Positions 53,875 to 64,000 of a DNA stretch of 64,000 nucleotides are shown here, piece by piece. The notes below the pieces were generated by a model, which worked only from the letters and a program-made list of their open reading frames with translations, had not been told where the DNA came from and searched no databases. The stretch lies in the NCBI GenBank assembly GCA_039621445.1, contig CP154957.1, forward strand, positions 38,410,654-38,474,653, in the 5' to 3' direction. Source of the stretch: Euglena gracilis. Taxonomy: Eukaryota; Euglenida; Euglenophyceae; Euglenales. Each line of letters starts with the position of its first letter. Within the stretch, counting starts at the first letter, position 1. Made by a program: the position numbers and the translations under genes.

Positions 53875-56690
53875 TCAAGGCTGCACACCTGCCAGCTTGT
53901 GGATGACATGGGAACTGGGATCAATCTGCAACATGTGACACAAATACGGGAATGAGGAAATGCATAGAATCCTCAACAAATCAAATTTCGGATTCTAAAG
54001 AGAATAAAGCGGAGCATGAGAAAGGCTGCATTTACATTTCGGAAAAACCCATGACGCATTTTTGCAGAAGATATTTTTCAATCTTGAATGCATCACACAC
54101 GCCTTTTCTGTGAAATTCTCAAACAGCTGAAGCTGTTTGATTTAAATAAAGAATGCAACTTTGCCCCTGACCTTGTTCTAAACCATTTCGACGTTACTTC
54201 GACATGTCACAATCCCCACGAAAATTTCGAGACCCAAATGCCACCTCCCGGTGTCTGTCAGCGTTTCATTCATCCAAAAAATCATGCCTTTGTTTTTTTC
54301 TTCATTCCTGATTGGTTAAATCCTTTTGACGGGTTTTCAAATACAAGAAAAACACAGCATAAAACCAGGAACCATAAAATAAATCAAACTGTCCAATCTA
54401 ACCCAGGTGGTCAAAAATTCCATCTGTTAACTTCTCCGTAATGAAGCACAAGAATTGGCGAAGGAAAAAGCTGCATTTATCATTTTTTGCTGGAATTGGG
54501 AATACCAGCTCAGTTGCTACAAATAAACTTCAGGTTGGATTATTATCTGGGGGAACTTTGTCATTGGGGGGGAATGAAAGTCATCACATCAACCTTCACT
54601 GTCTTTGGTGGGTTTGGGTTTCTTAGGCAGCAGATGAGGGCTCCCCCCCACAAACATTCTTGTGACCATCGTGGGCAATCAATTCCCCGAGATGGAGAGT
54701 GTGCTTCAAACATGAAGAAAAGCCTGCAAATGAGTCCTCCTTGGATTTGCCAAAATCAATCACAAAACACTTTGCTTCAACGCAAATGACCTCCTTTCGA
54801 GAAAATTGTGGAAAAAATGCAAAAAAATGTGGGGAAAAAACTGCAGGGGGACCTCATTCCTGGTGTAGGGAGGGTCAGCCAGCCAACAACCTTTTCTCAG
54901 CAGCAGCCTTTTTCAGCCCTGGACACCCTTTCCATCGACAAAATTCAATCCTTGCCCAACTGCCTGAAGGGCAGCTGGTAACGGATTTGTCAGCCTTGTA
55001 GAAATGGGTCAAAAATGACAAAAAAAAAGCAAAAAAAGCAGGCCAGCTCAATTTCAGGTCAAACAATCATTTTTTGTACGTCAAAAAACCTTTTTGACCA
55101 ATTGCTCAAATATAGTTTTTTTCTTCAGTTTCAGTTTTCAGGCCGACCCGAAATCGCAGCCTCTGAGCTGGACCTCCCAGGGGTGGTCAAGTCGTGCTCT
55201 GACCATCTTCATCTGTCCTAATTTGGCAGACTTTGTCAAAAACTCTGCACTTGAGCTCAAAAGGAACTCAAATGTGCACTGTTTTCAAAAAAAGCACTGC
55301 ATTGCTATTATTTTTGAAATTTAATTTATTTTATTGTTTGAGGCATTGGATTCTTCCCTGGCTGAGAAAATGAATGTGACAGAAATCAACCAAAAATTTG
55401 TGATTTTTATGAAATTTGACTGGCCAAACACACACAGAAACACCTCTTCGCTCCCATCATTTATACGTCGGTTAATCACCAAACCAGATGCTGTTACCCC
55501 TGGGGGGTTATTTTCAAGAATGTGTGTATGGCCCAGAAAGACGAAATATTCACGGTAATTCAATGCAGCACTCCTTTTTTTTTGGAGCTGGCCTGATGCT
55601 ACAGACACATAATCAAACCTATGGCCAACGTCCCCCCCCCAATATCTAGCCTTTTTTAATGTCTAACTATTTTTTGGCCTTGCTGTGGCGTTGGAAGCTT
55701 CCATGAAAAGAGGCTGATTTTTTTCAAATATTCGTATTTTGAGTGAAATGAGCATTGTTGAGTGTAACTACTTTTCTCAACTAATTGTGCATATCAATTC
55801 CCCCCTTGAGATGATGCCCTTGAGGTTCCCCCCAGAAGATATGTGGTCTGATGCCCAACGGAGATTTTCTGTGTTTTGGGGACCCAAATGAAACACAGAC
55901 CTGAACATCAGCAAAGCCCTTGGTGATCTTTCGTAGCAATTCTTCAAATTGGTTTCGAATGCGCTCGATTTCGAACTGTGTCTGAGGAGAGAGAGACCAT
56001 AAACAACACCAACAACAATCAAACAGGAATAAACAGACAAACAATACATTATAAGCCTCATTACCCAGTGTGAACAATAAAATGGAAATGAACCAATCAT
56101 TTAACGACCAGATACAACATAACACCTCGAGACTGAAGGGGGCCAGAAAATTTTCTGTTTTGTGGACCGACAAAGAGCTGGATACCAAGCCAAAATCCCT
56201 TTTTGAAAGAACACAAAAAGACCCATTTTTGGCACTATTTGAACATTTTTCATGAACAAAACACCAAACATCCAAAAGGCGTCCAATACGTCAGTATTGA
56301 GGTGGGTGTTGGGGGGGGATCTGACCACCCCTGGGGGGGGTAAGGTGGTAGGGATCCAGACCATCCCCCCCCCCTTTGATGCTGGGAGGGAATATCCAAA
56401 CAATGGCTTCCATACATTCCTGGCCCCAGGGGTTGCTTATATTTGGGGGTTGCTTATAGAGGGGTGTTGCTAATATGGGGGGGTAAAAAAGGAGAAACCT
56501 TGACCAAAGCTTGCCCTTGTAGGTAATAGAAACCCCCCAAAACGGGGCTTCTGTTTGGGGAGGGGTATTTCCACCTGTTGTTGAACGATTTAACCCGTGC
56601 TTTTGTTTATTTTGTCCCAGTCTTCCTTCGCTGTCCTTCTCCCCAGGGGTAGGGTGGGTGAAAGGATAGATTCAGAGATTTTTAAAACTA
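53875..56690. other. Non-genic stretch
   Basis: Open frames are short and unrecognised. An element-X-like core (CAGCCAGCCAACAACC) lies near 54,880. Words GGGGTTGCTTATATTTGGGG at 56,429-56,475 recall the poly-C element class, but I found no partner end. Confidence 0.4.
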
Positions 56691-56696
56691 AGACAG

Positions 56697-56727
56697 GGTT
56701 AGGGTTAGGGTTTGGGTTAGGGTTAGG
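56697..56727. repeat. Interstitial telomere-like repeat (TTAGGG/TTTGGG)
   Basis: Five consecutive units, four TTAGGG-type and one TTTGGG. A shorter CCTAACCCTAACCCTA run lies at 52,313-52,330. Confidence 0.8.
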
Positions 56728-57079
56728 CACCACCCACCACTGCCCCCCCCCCCCCGGGTGCCCCCCTTGGGGGGGGGGTCTGGGGGACCACTTTTGGGGT
56801 CAATTTTGGGTTCCAAAAACTTTTCGGCGCTTTGCGACAAAAATAGAGGGAAATCCCTCACCCAACCTCCCCCCTCCCTGGGGGGAGGGGATCCAGCAGA
56901 CCCACCCACCTACCCCCTCCCAGGAGTCCAACCTTTAAAACAGTCAGGGGGAAACCGGGACGTGAACTTTTCTGCTGGAGAAGACTTGAAAAAAACCTTT
57001 TCACCTTCCAGGGAAATTTTTTCAGTGAAACTAACCTTGATTGTACACACACACACCACACACAGATGGGGATTGAAGG

Positions 57080-57840
57080 GGGACACCAGGAGAGAAAAGA
57101 GAGAGAGCAGGAGAGGAGAGAGACCAATGATAGAGACAGAGAGACTGAGAGAATTCTAAGGGAGAGAGTATGAGAGAGGGGGCCAATGAGAGAGGAGAGA
57201 GATCCGACGAGGGAGAGAGAGAGGAGATCTCCAACTCATCCGATTCCGGATGATCTCGAATAGATCGAGGAGAGAGGTGTTGGGGGAGAATGAAAAGGAA
57301 GAGGAGACAAAACAACCGGATGGTTTGGAAAGAACAGGTGAAAGAGGAGAGGGAGAAATGAGGTTCAAACAATGCAGGGGGTTGGAAGAAGATGAGTGGG
57401 GGGGTGGATGACTATTGGGGAGGAGGGAGAGGGGAGAACGGAATCGCCTGAGATGGAGAGAGGACGAGAGAGAGAGAACGGAAGATCGGACCGAGAGGAA
57501 GATGGGTATGGACAACGACATGACAAAAAGAGAGCACTGTGAGGACGAAAAACATGACTTGACCCATCGAGTATACTTGTGGGGCGAGAGGGAACCGACC
57601 CCTCCCACTTCTGAGATCGCGAAGGCTGGAGAGAGGAGGGAGAGGTGAATGTACGCGAGGGGCGAGGAAAATGAGGGGAGATTCATTTTAAGAGAGAGAG
57701 ACCGGAGCTGGCTGATTGGCGAGGAGAGCAGACCATTCCTTTCTCGATGGAGAGAGATTGAGGCAAAGGGAAACTGAGAGAGAGAGGGGAGAGGGGGAGA
57801 GAGAGAGAGGACACTTCTTGAGAGGGCGAGGATTTAACAA
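57080..57840. repeat. Purine-rich (GAGA) low-complexity tract
   Basis: About 750 bp of G/A-rich sequence dominated by GAGAGA and GGAGAG. Open frames on either strand (Ser/Leu-rich on minus, Arg/Glu-rich on plus) reflect composition only. Confidence 0.8.
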
Positions 57841-58154
57841 TCGGAAATCACACTCAGATTTGTGCAGACACACACAGATGCACACACAAACCAGGACGTC
57901 ATTTAAGCCAATTATGCAAAAAAAATCATTATTTTTGACCCAAAATTTGCCCTGGCCAACCGATTCCCGACCCATTTTTGCCATTTTTGCAAGCAAAAAT
58001 ATTTTACCGTCAGCCTGGAAAATAAGTAAAACTAGTCCATTGCGGGGAAGCCCGCGGTTAGAAAAGGCTGCTGGCTGGAAAAGGGTTTGGCTTGGCTGAT
58101 TGGACCCCCTCCTCCTGGGGGGGGGGGGGGGGGGGGGCCAAGCGACGCCTTGAT

Positions 58155-58315
58155 GAAACAGAAACACATTTGGACACACACAAATACACACCCGCACCGC
58201 CTAAACATGCACACACGAATGCACGCACGCACACCCACACACATGCACACCCACCCACCCACCCACCCACACACACACACACCCACCCACCCACCCACCC
58301 CCCCACCCCCCCACA

Positions 58316-58393
<78 letters not shown>
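58155..58393. repeat. CA/CCCA microsatellite ending in a splice acceptor
   Basis: CCCACCCA units (58,245-58,312) and then about 38 CA units (58,314-58,391), ending CACACAG at 58,393. An open, GC-rich exon follows at once. Confidence 0.85.
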
Positions 58394-58595
58394 CCGATCC
58401 CTGGATGTTGCTGGTGAGATGCAGACTGGTGGCCGTTACGACAGGATCTGCACGCGTCTGCTGGAGGCGGCGGTGGAGCTGTCCACCACGAGCACCTTCG
58501 TGCTGCGGCGTCAGGCAGAGTGGCGGTGGCGGCGGGAGAATGGCCGGCTGCGCAGCGAGGCGGCAGCGGAGGACCTGCTCGGGGCTCACAAGCCG
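58394..58595 (+). CDS. Unrecognised multi-exon protein, exon 1 seen (58,394-63,297 gene)
   Basis: First recognisable exon of a plus-strand gene with at least six exons. It opens after the CACACAG acceptor and encodes RSLDVAGEMQTGGRYDRIC, TRLLEAAVELSTTSTFVLRR and QAEWRWRRENGRLRSEAAA, an Arg/Glu-rich, probably helical segment. The 3' end is placed at GTCAGC (58,596), phase 0, because the next acceptor is also phase 0; GTGACG at 58,623 is an alternative. Further upstream exons are likely. I do not recognise the family. Confidence 0.55.
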
Positions 58596-58700
58596 GTCAG
58601 CCCGCTGCCCAGGGCGGATCACGTGACGTGCATGATCACCGTGTGATGTGCTTGTCAGTCATGTGTGACGTGCATGACCGACCCATCCCACGGCGTCCAG

Positions 58701-58948
58701 TCCGCCCTGCTGGTGCCCCCAGAGGTGGCGGCGCTGGGGGAGGGGCCGGACGCCTTCCGGCCGTCGGCATTCCCATCCTCCTCGTCGATCGCCTCCATGG
58801 ACGACGGGGTCACGGAGCCCTCCTGCCCAGAGCGACGCTTCTCTTCAAGTTGTTGCAACGTCCATCTGGGAGACCCGTTGCCACCAGCCCAGATGCCACC
58901 AGGCCCGGTTTGGCCCGTCCAGCCACAGCAGCACCCCCTGTTTGCTGA
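58701..58948 (+). CDS. Unrecognised multi-exon protein, exon 2
   Basis: The acceptor is GGCGTCCAG (to 58,700). It encodes SALLVPPEVAALGEGPDAFR, then a Ser-rich FPSSSSIASMDDGVTEPSCP stretch and a Pro/Gln-rich tail, so it is probably a flexible linker. It ends phase 2 at the donor GTCCAG (58,949), matching the phase of the acceptor at 60,049. The intron of this step carries a hAT MITE copy and a small inverted-repeat element. Confidence 0.55.
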
Positions 58949-59018
58949 GTCCAGCAAACTGTCGGAAATGGGGGAAGTGTTTTTTTTAAAATAAAACAAA
59001 ATGGTCAAAATGGAGTTT

Positions 59019-59161
59019 GGGTACCCCAGGGTTTGATATAAGGAGGGCGTACATGGTTTAGGTGGGGGGGTGTCTCCCCCCCCCCCCCCCCCTCCTGGCC
59101 CGCAGGGGGGGTCCGGACCACCCCCCCCCCACCTGCTTATATCAAACCCTGGGGTAACCCC
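59019..59161. mobile_element. Short inverted-repeat element, ACCCCAGGGTTTGATATAAG type
   Basis: GGTACCCCAGGGTTTGATATAAG at the left pairs with CTTATATCAAACCCTGGGGTAACC at the right (one base longer). The interior is G/C runs. The same word appears singly near 6,890. It lies in the intron between exons 2 and 3 of the unrecognised gene. Confidence 0.65.
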
Positions 59162-59399
59162 CCAGGGTTACCAGGTATGCCTTTTTTTCAGAGTGACTGA
59201 CTGGATTTGACCCGGTCACCTCTCGGTGGGCGGTCGGCAAAAAAAACACCAAAGTGACCCGGCGCCGAAGGAGCCAGAAAACGTTCTGGCCTTTCACATT
59301 TGTGATCAATTTTCTCTTAGTGACCGACGGGGGGTAGTGACTGGTAGGTTTTCCAAAAAAAAGTGACTCACTGGTTTTCCGAAGTGTGGAAGTGATCCC

Positions 59400-59879
59400 C
59401 TCCCCTGGGGGTCCCCATCCCCCCGGGGGGGGGGGGTCCAGCCAGCCAGCAGCTCAAATCCAGCCAGCAGCCCAAATTTGGGCTGGGAGCCCCCGGGGGG
59501 ATCGAGTGAAGTAAAGTTCGGTTCAGCCCGGCCAGAGGCCGGGCCAGCCGGCCGCAGGCCGGCCAGCCAACTGGGCTGCCCAGCACACCTATCCCTACAT
59601 TTCCCCCCCTCATCACAACTTCCTCCATCACAGCCCCCCAGCCATGATCTAGCTCCATCCATCAAATGTCGAAAATGGCAAAAAAATTTATTGGAAAATT
59701 TTGTTTTCCGTCGACCCAGCCCAGCCCAGCAGCCCCCTCCAGCCCCGGACCCCCCCTATCCCCCCGGTGGGGGGGGGGGGGCGGTCCAGCCAGCAAGTCA
59801 AATCCAGCCAGCAGCCATTTTGCCAGCCGGAGGCTGGACCCCCCCCCGGGGGATCTTTAAGAAAACCCCTGCTTGAAGG
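59400..59879 (+). mobile_element. hAT-type MITE, element X copy 3, left end degraded
   Basis: It has the same interior as the copy at 10,109 in the same orientation (CAGCCAGCAGCTCAAATCC, GGCCGGGCCAGCCGGC, CATGATCTAGCTCCATCC, CGACCCAGCCCAGCCC). The right terminus CTTTAAGAAAACCCCTG is recognisable, but no matching CAGGG left end or duplication is found. Confidence 0.75.
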
Positions 59880-60049
59880 GGGGGGGCAGGGGGGGGCAAG
59901 CAAGTCAGCCCAAATTTTCTAGCCAAAGCTGAGTAACCCCGCAGAGAGCTTTAAAGACAATCGGAGCCAGACAATCACCCCACCCCACAATTTCTGTGTT
60001 TGTTCTTTTCATGCGCCTTCTGCCCAAACACAATGTCCCCCCCCCCCAG

Positions 60050-60212
60050 CCCGGAGGGGATGGCGAGCGCCGACCTCTGCCGTCGGCTGCAGCAGGTGGA
60101 GGCCAGCCTGCAGCGCCAGCCGGGGGGCCGCCCGGGGGACGCCGTGGCGGCGTTCCTCAACGCCGTGTCGCAGGCCTGGGCCGACTGGACGTTCCAGCCC
60201 AAGCCCTGCAAG
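60050..60212 (+). CDS. Unrecognised multi-exon protein, exon 3
   Basis: The acceptor is CCCCCCCAG (to 60,049), phase 2. It encodes PEGMASADLCRRLQQVEASL, QRQPGGRPGDAVAAFLNAVS and QAWADWTFQPKPCK, predicted helical. It ends in phase 0 at AAG|GTCCGC (60,213), in agreement with the next acceptor. A hAT-like element starts 18 bases downstream, inside the intron. Confidence 0.65.
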
Positions 60213-60230
60213 GTCCGCACCTCCACAGAG

Positions 60231-61947
60231 CAGGGGCAGGGAGATATTCCGGTCCGGAATAAACCGGAAAAAACCGGAACAGCGAACACCGGAATAATCC
60301 AGAATAAACCGGAATAACCGGAATAAAAGTGCCAGCCAACGGCATGACGATTCTGCAAGGTCACAAAGGCAATGAAGGTGAAGTGTGATGTATTTTCATG
60401 TTTTCCTCAGTCAATCTCATGTCTGATGGATCGAATAAAGAGGGTGGATCACGAATGAAGAAGACAAGGTCTTCCAAAGGATAGGCGATGAGCAAATGCA
60501 ATGTCAACTTGCAGGCACATCCAGGCTTTTCCCAAGGGGGTGTTTTGTGTTCGTGAAGGATCTGGCAGCATGTGGTGTACTTTTTGTGGTCTTTGGCACG
60601 AAGCACGTGGCTTCTGCCAAACATAAAGGCATGAAAGCTTCTGTGAACCCAGTTTGATCGATCTAATGTCCAGTCGGGCACCAAAGTTTTTGGTGTGCTT
60701 CATTTGCTTCACTTCTCATACTTCAGAAATGAAGGATAAAGTTTCAAAATCACAAAAGCAACAAAGAGCATAATCGTAGCACAATCGGCATTCGATACCG
60801 GGAGCACACCTTCATTTTGCCCGTCCCCCCCCTGGTTGAATGCATTTTTTGTTTGGATTTTATACCCGCTTGTGTGGCTGCACTAAGTGAATGTTTGCCA
60901 CTGAGTTCTTTCCAAAAGAACGTGAACAAGGACAACATCAACGCAGATTTGACTGCAGCGTTTTGGGGGGGGGGCAGGGATCCCATTGGACAAAGTGGAT
61001 CATCCTTAAATTAGGGGGTTCATTCGCAAATACATGATGTGCACGGCACATTCAGGTTTTTCTGTGCCCTTTGTTCGATTTTGGTTTGTATTCTTTCCAG
61101 GTCTGCATCCGATTGCAAAAAGAACTAAATTGAACAAAATTGTTGGACAAGCAAGGTCAGCAAGCAAGCTCTTAAGACGGCAGAAAATGGTTGTTTGCTG
61201 TAACCCCCCCCCCAAATCACCTGGCAGGGTGCCAGGTTATTGCAACCAACTTTTGGCCCTGCCCCCCCCCCCCGGTTATTTGGGCCCTTTTTTCAGCGCC
61301 ATAAAGGAATTTTGCCTTAAAAGGGGGTGCCAAAGTATTGGAACCATCTTTTTTGCCCCTCCCCCCGCCAAGTTATTTGGCTCTTCGGCCCCCGCCAGGA
61401 GCAAGGACCCCGCCAGGTTATTTGGGGGGGGGGGGTTGCATGACGTTTGATGGGTGGCTGGACTCCATTGGCAATGAAGTGTGCCAAATCACGAGGAGAA
61501 AAACGGTATGTGGTGGAGTGTGTTTTCATGGAGTGCAGCCGTGGGGTTGCGGACAAGGAACTCGTGAAATCGGTCAATGACATTTTACTCAATTTAAGCA
61601 TCTGATGTGAATTTTTTTTGTGCTGGTACACTGCACAACGAGTGTGGTATTTATGAGGTTTCGTTCAGTTGCTCGCACGTTGGAACAAGCAATTTTTGGG
61701 AAGAAGCCGGACAATTTTTGGGAAGAAGCTGGACAATTTTTGAGATGAAAAAAAGAAAGCTGGGCAACCAAGGAATGCATCCCTATTCCTGAAGCCGGGG
61801 TGAGCGCCTCGACCCAGTTTTACTTCAAAAATCCTAAGTCCGTTCAGACAGAAATTGACCGGAATAAACCGGAATAAATTCCGGAATAGACCGGAATCAA
61901 ACCCCGGAATTAAATTTTCAGCCAACCGGAATATCTCCGTGCCCCTG
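60231..61947 (+). mobile_element. hAT-like transposon (1,717 bp) with 7-bp target duplication, in an intron
   Basis: The left end CAGGGGCAGGGAGATATTCC is matched by the inverted right end GGAATATCTCCGTGCCCCTG (one mismatch over 23 bp). CACAGAG stands directly on both sides (60,224-60,230 and 61,948-61,954). Subterminal CCGGAATAAACCGGAATAA repeats lie at 60,250-60,330 and 61,855-61,935. CAGGG ends and 7-8-bp duplications point to the hAT superfamily. The interior has only short frames (for example minus 60,361-60,684) and no recognisable transposase, so it is probably non-autonomous. It contains the poly-C-ended element at 61,202. Confidence 0.82.
61202..61437. mobile_element. Poly-C-ended inverted-repeat element, AAATAACCTGGC type
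   Basis: The left AACCCCCCCCCCAAATCACC, followed by TGGC, and the right GCCAGGTTATTTGGGG...GGTT are inverted. The word GCCAGGTTATT / GCCAAGTTATTTGG recurs at 61,231, 61,367 and 61,411. It is nested in the hAT-like element. No target duplication is certain. Confidence 0.6.
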
Positions 61948-62209
61948 CACAGAGCCTCATTCCCGGTATTTCCCAGTCATGGTTTTGCACATTAAAGCCT
62001 GGGAAGGGCGGTCCATCAGAAAACCAAGGGATCGCTTTGTCCAAAGGGCCAGCTTTGGACTCAAACAGGTTCGCAAGGCTAAACGACGTGTTTTATGTGA
62101 AATGTGCGTGGCGTTGGGACGTTCTGAGTATTCCCCAATGTTGCATTTTCTCGCACTGTCGCCTCTGTCACCTGCCGCCTCAGCGCCCTTCCCTTGGGGC
62201 CCCTCACAG

Positions 62210-62376
62210 AAGCGGACCAAGTCGGCGGACACGTTTCAGGACTTTCCAGAGCGGCTGTCGGAGGACGTGTGGAGCGACCTGGAGGAGGCGTGGCCGGCCG
62301 GGCTGGAGGAGTGGCTCAGCGGTGGCCCGGCGCCCGCTGGGAAGGAATGCCGGGAGGCCCGCCAAGCGTGCTATGA
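62210..62376 (+). CDS. Unrecognised multi-exon protein, exon 4
   Basis: The acceptor is GGCCCCTCACAG (to 62,209), phase 0. It encodes KRTKSADTFQDFPERLSEDV and WSDLEEAWPAGLEEWLSGGP, then PAPAGKECREARQACY. The donor is GTGAGA at 62,377 (a good consensus), phase 2, matching the next acceptor. It is acidic and Trp-rich in the middle. Confidence 0.75.
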
Positions 62377-62729
62377 GTGAGACGCTCGCTTCGTCGCTTG
62401 GGTGGCTTCGTAGGAAGCAGCCACGCAATGTCTCAGGCGCCGATCGCTGGCCCCCTTTCCGCCAGCGCGGCGGCTTGCATGCGGCCTGCCCCCCCCCCCC
62501 CGTTACCGCCACATTTTGAGGTAACGGCATCTGTTCCCTTCATAAACCAGGGATGGGGGGGGGGGTCTAACCGCCTGGGCGGTTGCAAAGGCTATAATTT
62601 GGGGGGGAGTTGGTGCGGAGTTAGCTTTTCGGTCAATCAATACCGAAATAGGTTTAGGGGTGAGGTGTGGCAAGGCTGGGAGGGTTCAGGCTGTGTCCCA
62701 GGGACCAACCCCCACCACCACCCGCCCAG

Positions 62730-62923
62730 CAGCGGGAGGCCGGCGGGGGACCGCAGCAAGGTGAACGACCCGTACACGTGGGGCCGCTTCGTGGCCGCCC
62801 TCAGCCCGGTGCTGTTCCTGCACGCTGCCGCCGCGGAGAGCCTCGTGACGCTCATCACGCGCCTCTCGGCGTCCCTCCTGCCGGATCCCGACCTGCCAAT
62901 GCTGCAGTCCCTCCAGCGCTCAG
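62730..62923 (+). CDS. Unrecognised multi-exon protein, exon 5
   Basis: The acceptor is CACCCGCCCAG (to 62,729; the AG three bases later keeps the same phase). It encodes SGRPAGDRSKVNDPYTWGRF, then VAALSPVLFLHAAAAESLVT, LITRLSASLLPDPDLPML and QSLQRS, a helix-rich segment resembling an alpha-solenoid. The donor is TCAG|GTGTGT at 62,924, phase 1. Confidence 0.78.
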
Positions 62924-63103
62924 GTGTGTTTGAGGCCGCGTTGGTCGGTTTAGGCTGTGTGCGGGAGGCGAGGCCCCACGCACCCCCCTCCCCAACTAAA
63001 AAAACATTTTCTACCAAAAAAAACATTTTCTTGTGACTCCCCACCTTATTCCCCGAACGCTGTCGCGCACGCTGGCTGCGTGGGCCTTTCCACCCCTTCC
63101 CAG

Positions 63104-63297
63104 GCCTCAGCTTCTTTCTGTGCCTGCTGAAGGCCAACCCACGGAACGCCTGCCTGCTCCACCCAGCCCTGCCTGTGATCGTCCAGTCGCTGCGCGGTGC
63201 AGACGACGATGCCGGCGCTGCCCCTCCCTCCGGTGGGCCGCTGTCCTTGTGTCAATGGCTTGCCCTTGGGAATTATTTCTTTATCGCGAATTACTAA
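63104..63297 (+). CDS. Unrecognised multi-exon protein, exon 6
   Basis: The acceptor is CACCCCTTCCCAG (to 63,103), in phase with the previous donor (the junction codon gives Gly). It encodes LSFFLCLLKANPRNACLLHP, ALPVIVQSLRGADDDAGAAP and LSLCQWLALGNYFFIANY, then TAA at 63,295-63,297. It reads like a HEAT/armadillo-type helical pair (LLKANPRNACLLHPALPVIVQSL). The strong donor GTGAGT directly after the stop suggests either an intron in the 3' untranslated region or, if splicing occurs earlier at CCG|GTGGGC (63,233), a longer protein beyond. Confidence 0.7.
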
Positions 63298-64000
63298 GTG
63301 AGTCCTCTTTCTTTCCCTCTTTTTTCCCCCTCTTTGAGTCCTCGTTTTCCCGGACACCCATCAGAAGGAGTCGCCATATACGGTGCCTCTTGTTTCCCTA
63401 CCAAAGTTTTCCAGTGGCTGTCCTGTGGCTTACCCTCTTCTCAGGGGGCCCCAAAAATCGAGCCCTCCTTTGCCTTCTTCTCCTTGTCATGGCGCAGCGT
63501 TGAGAGCAGTGTGGGACACTGCAGCGTCAGCCATCCTCTCCATCCCCCATTGGTCCCCCCATTAACACGTCATAACAAAGAACTTAAAGAAAAGACCATT
63601 ATCATCTCTGAAGATTGTGGATTTTGCAAATCGATGTCATTCAATTCAATACAATGAATGCACATTTTCCTTTTTAACCTCTGGGCTGTGTACATCAAAG
63701 TGGCTAACCTACACCACACAATTTTTTTTTAGTGCTTGACTCCCCATCCTCTGGTTTTTTTGGCCCCTGCATCCCTCCCTGGCCAGAAGTCGCCGAAAGT
63801 GACCACTCGGCACCGAAACACATTGTTGTTTGCAATTTTCTCCAATGATTTTGAACCTTTTTGTCCCTAATTGACAGAGAGGGAGGGGGTGGGAAGCTTC
63901 ATAAAGTGATTGGGTTTTGGAGAGTCGAAAGGTCTTTCCCCCTGGGATGGAGAGGTGAGCCACACCGCCCTCGCTCCACCACATGTCTTCGGGCGACGTC
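63298..64000. other. Downstream sequence to the window end
   Basis: T/C-rich, then A/T-rich. No exon, terminator signal or repeat is clear. AATAAA-like signals are not obvious. Words around 63,715-63,830 recall the GTGACTGACTGG repeat module of 59.2 kb. Confidence 0.4.

Noticed and set aside
57031-57840. Ser/Leu-rich and Arg/Glu-rich open frames
   Set aside because: They come from the GAGA tract. No codon-like structure or motif was seen.
1-64000. tRNA, rRNA or other structured RNA genes
   Set aside because: No cloverleaf with conserved A and B boxes and no rRNA core sequence were noticed by eye. A covariance-model search would decide.

Overview
The window is nuclear DNA of a eukaryote with a repeat-rich genome. 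Spliced genes have GT-AG introns of about 0.1-5 kb, about half of the window or more is recognisable mobile DNA, and long G/C and A/T homopolymers are scattered throughout. I cannot name the organism; a protist or alga is my inference, not something the sequence proves. I saw no rRNA, tRNA or CRISPR array and no bacterial-style operon.

Layout. Positions 1-11,000 are non-genic and carry old interspersed repeats. These include a long repeat full of TTGCGC...GCGCAA palindromes (second copy at 15-16.4 kb), a poly-C-ended inverted-repeat element inside it, a foldback element at 4.98-5.78 kb, and hAT-like non-autonomous transposons at 8.98-9.43 and 10.11-10.62 kb. From 11.16 to about 17.62 kb lies a plus-strand gene for a seven-transmembrane PAQR/hemolysin-III (CREST superfamily) protein, seen as three exons separated by repeat-filled introns. 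From 17.7 to 23.6 kb there is a tetranucleotide satellite, G/C-run repeats and a tandem repeat with a period of about 219 bp.

The core of the window (23.6-47.4 kb) is a nest of tyrosine-recombinase (DIRS-like) retrotransposons of two families. They encode Gag, reverse transcriptase, RNase H, a NPPW-type adenine-methyltransferase-like domain and a tyrosine recombinase (YR). Family 1 element B (plus) sits in the tandem array and is itself split by family 1 element A (minus). Family 1 element C (plus) and family 2 element E (minus) are inserted in an older family 1 element H (minus). Family 2 element G (plus, 5' truncated) follows. For A, B, C and E the uninterrupted site can be read elsewhere in the window, so their ends are known to the base. 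The insertions are exact, with no target duplication. Each element's internal complementary region spells out the joined ends (the circle junction), as expected for DIRS-type replication. All copies carry frameshifts or stops.

The last part (47.4-64 kb) holds element relics, microsatellites, more inverted-repeat elements and a second plus-strand gene. That gene has at least six GC-rich exons between 58.39 and 63.3 kb with agreeing splice phases. Its product is unrecognised. One of its introns carries a 1,717-bp hAT-like element that in turn carries a poly-C-ended inverted-repeat element.

The genes do not form a pathway. The biology here is mostly nested transposition around two ordinary spliced genes.
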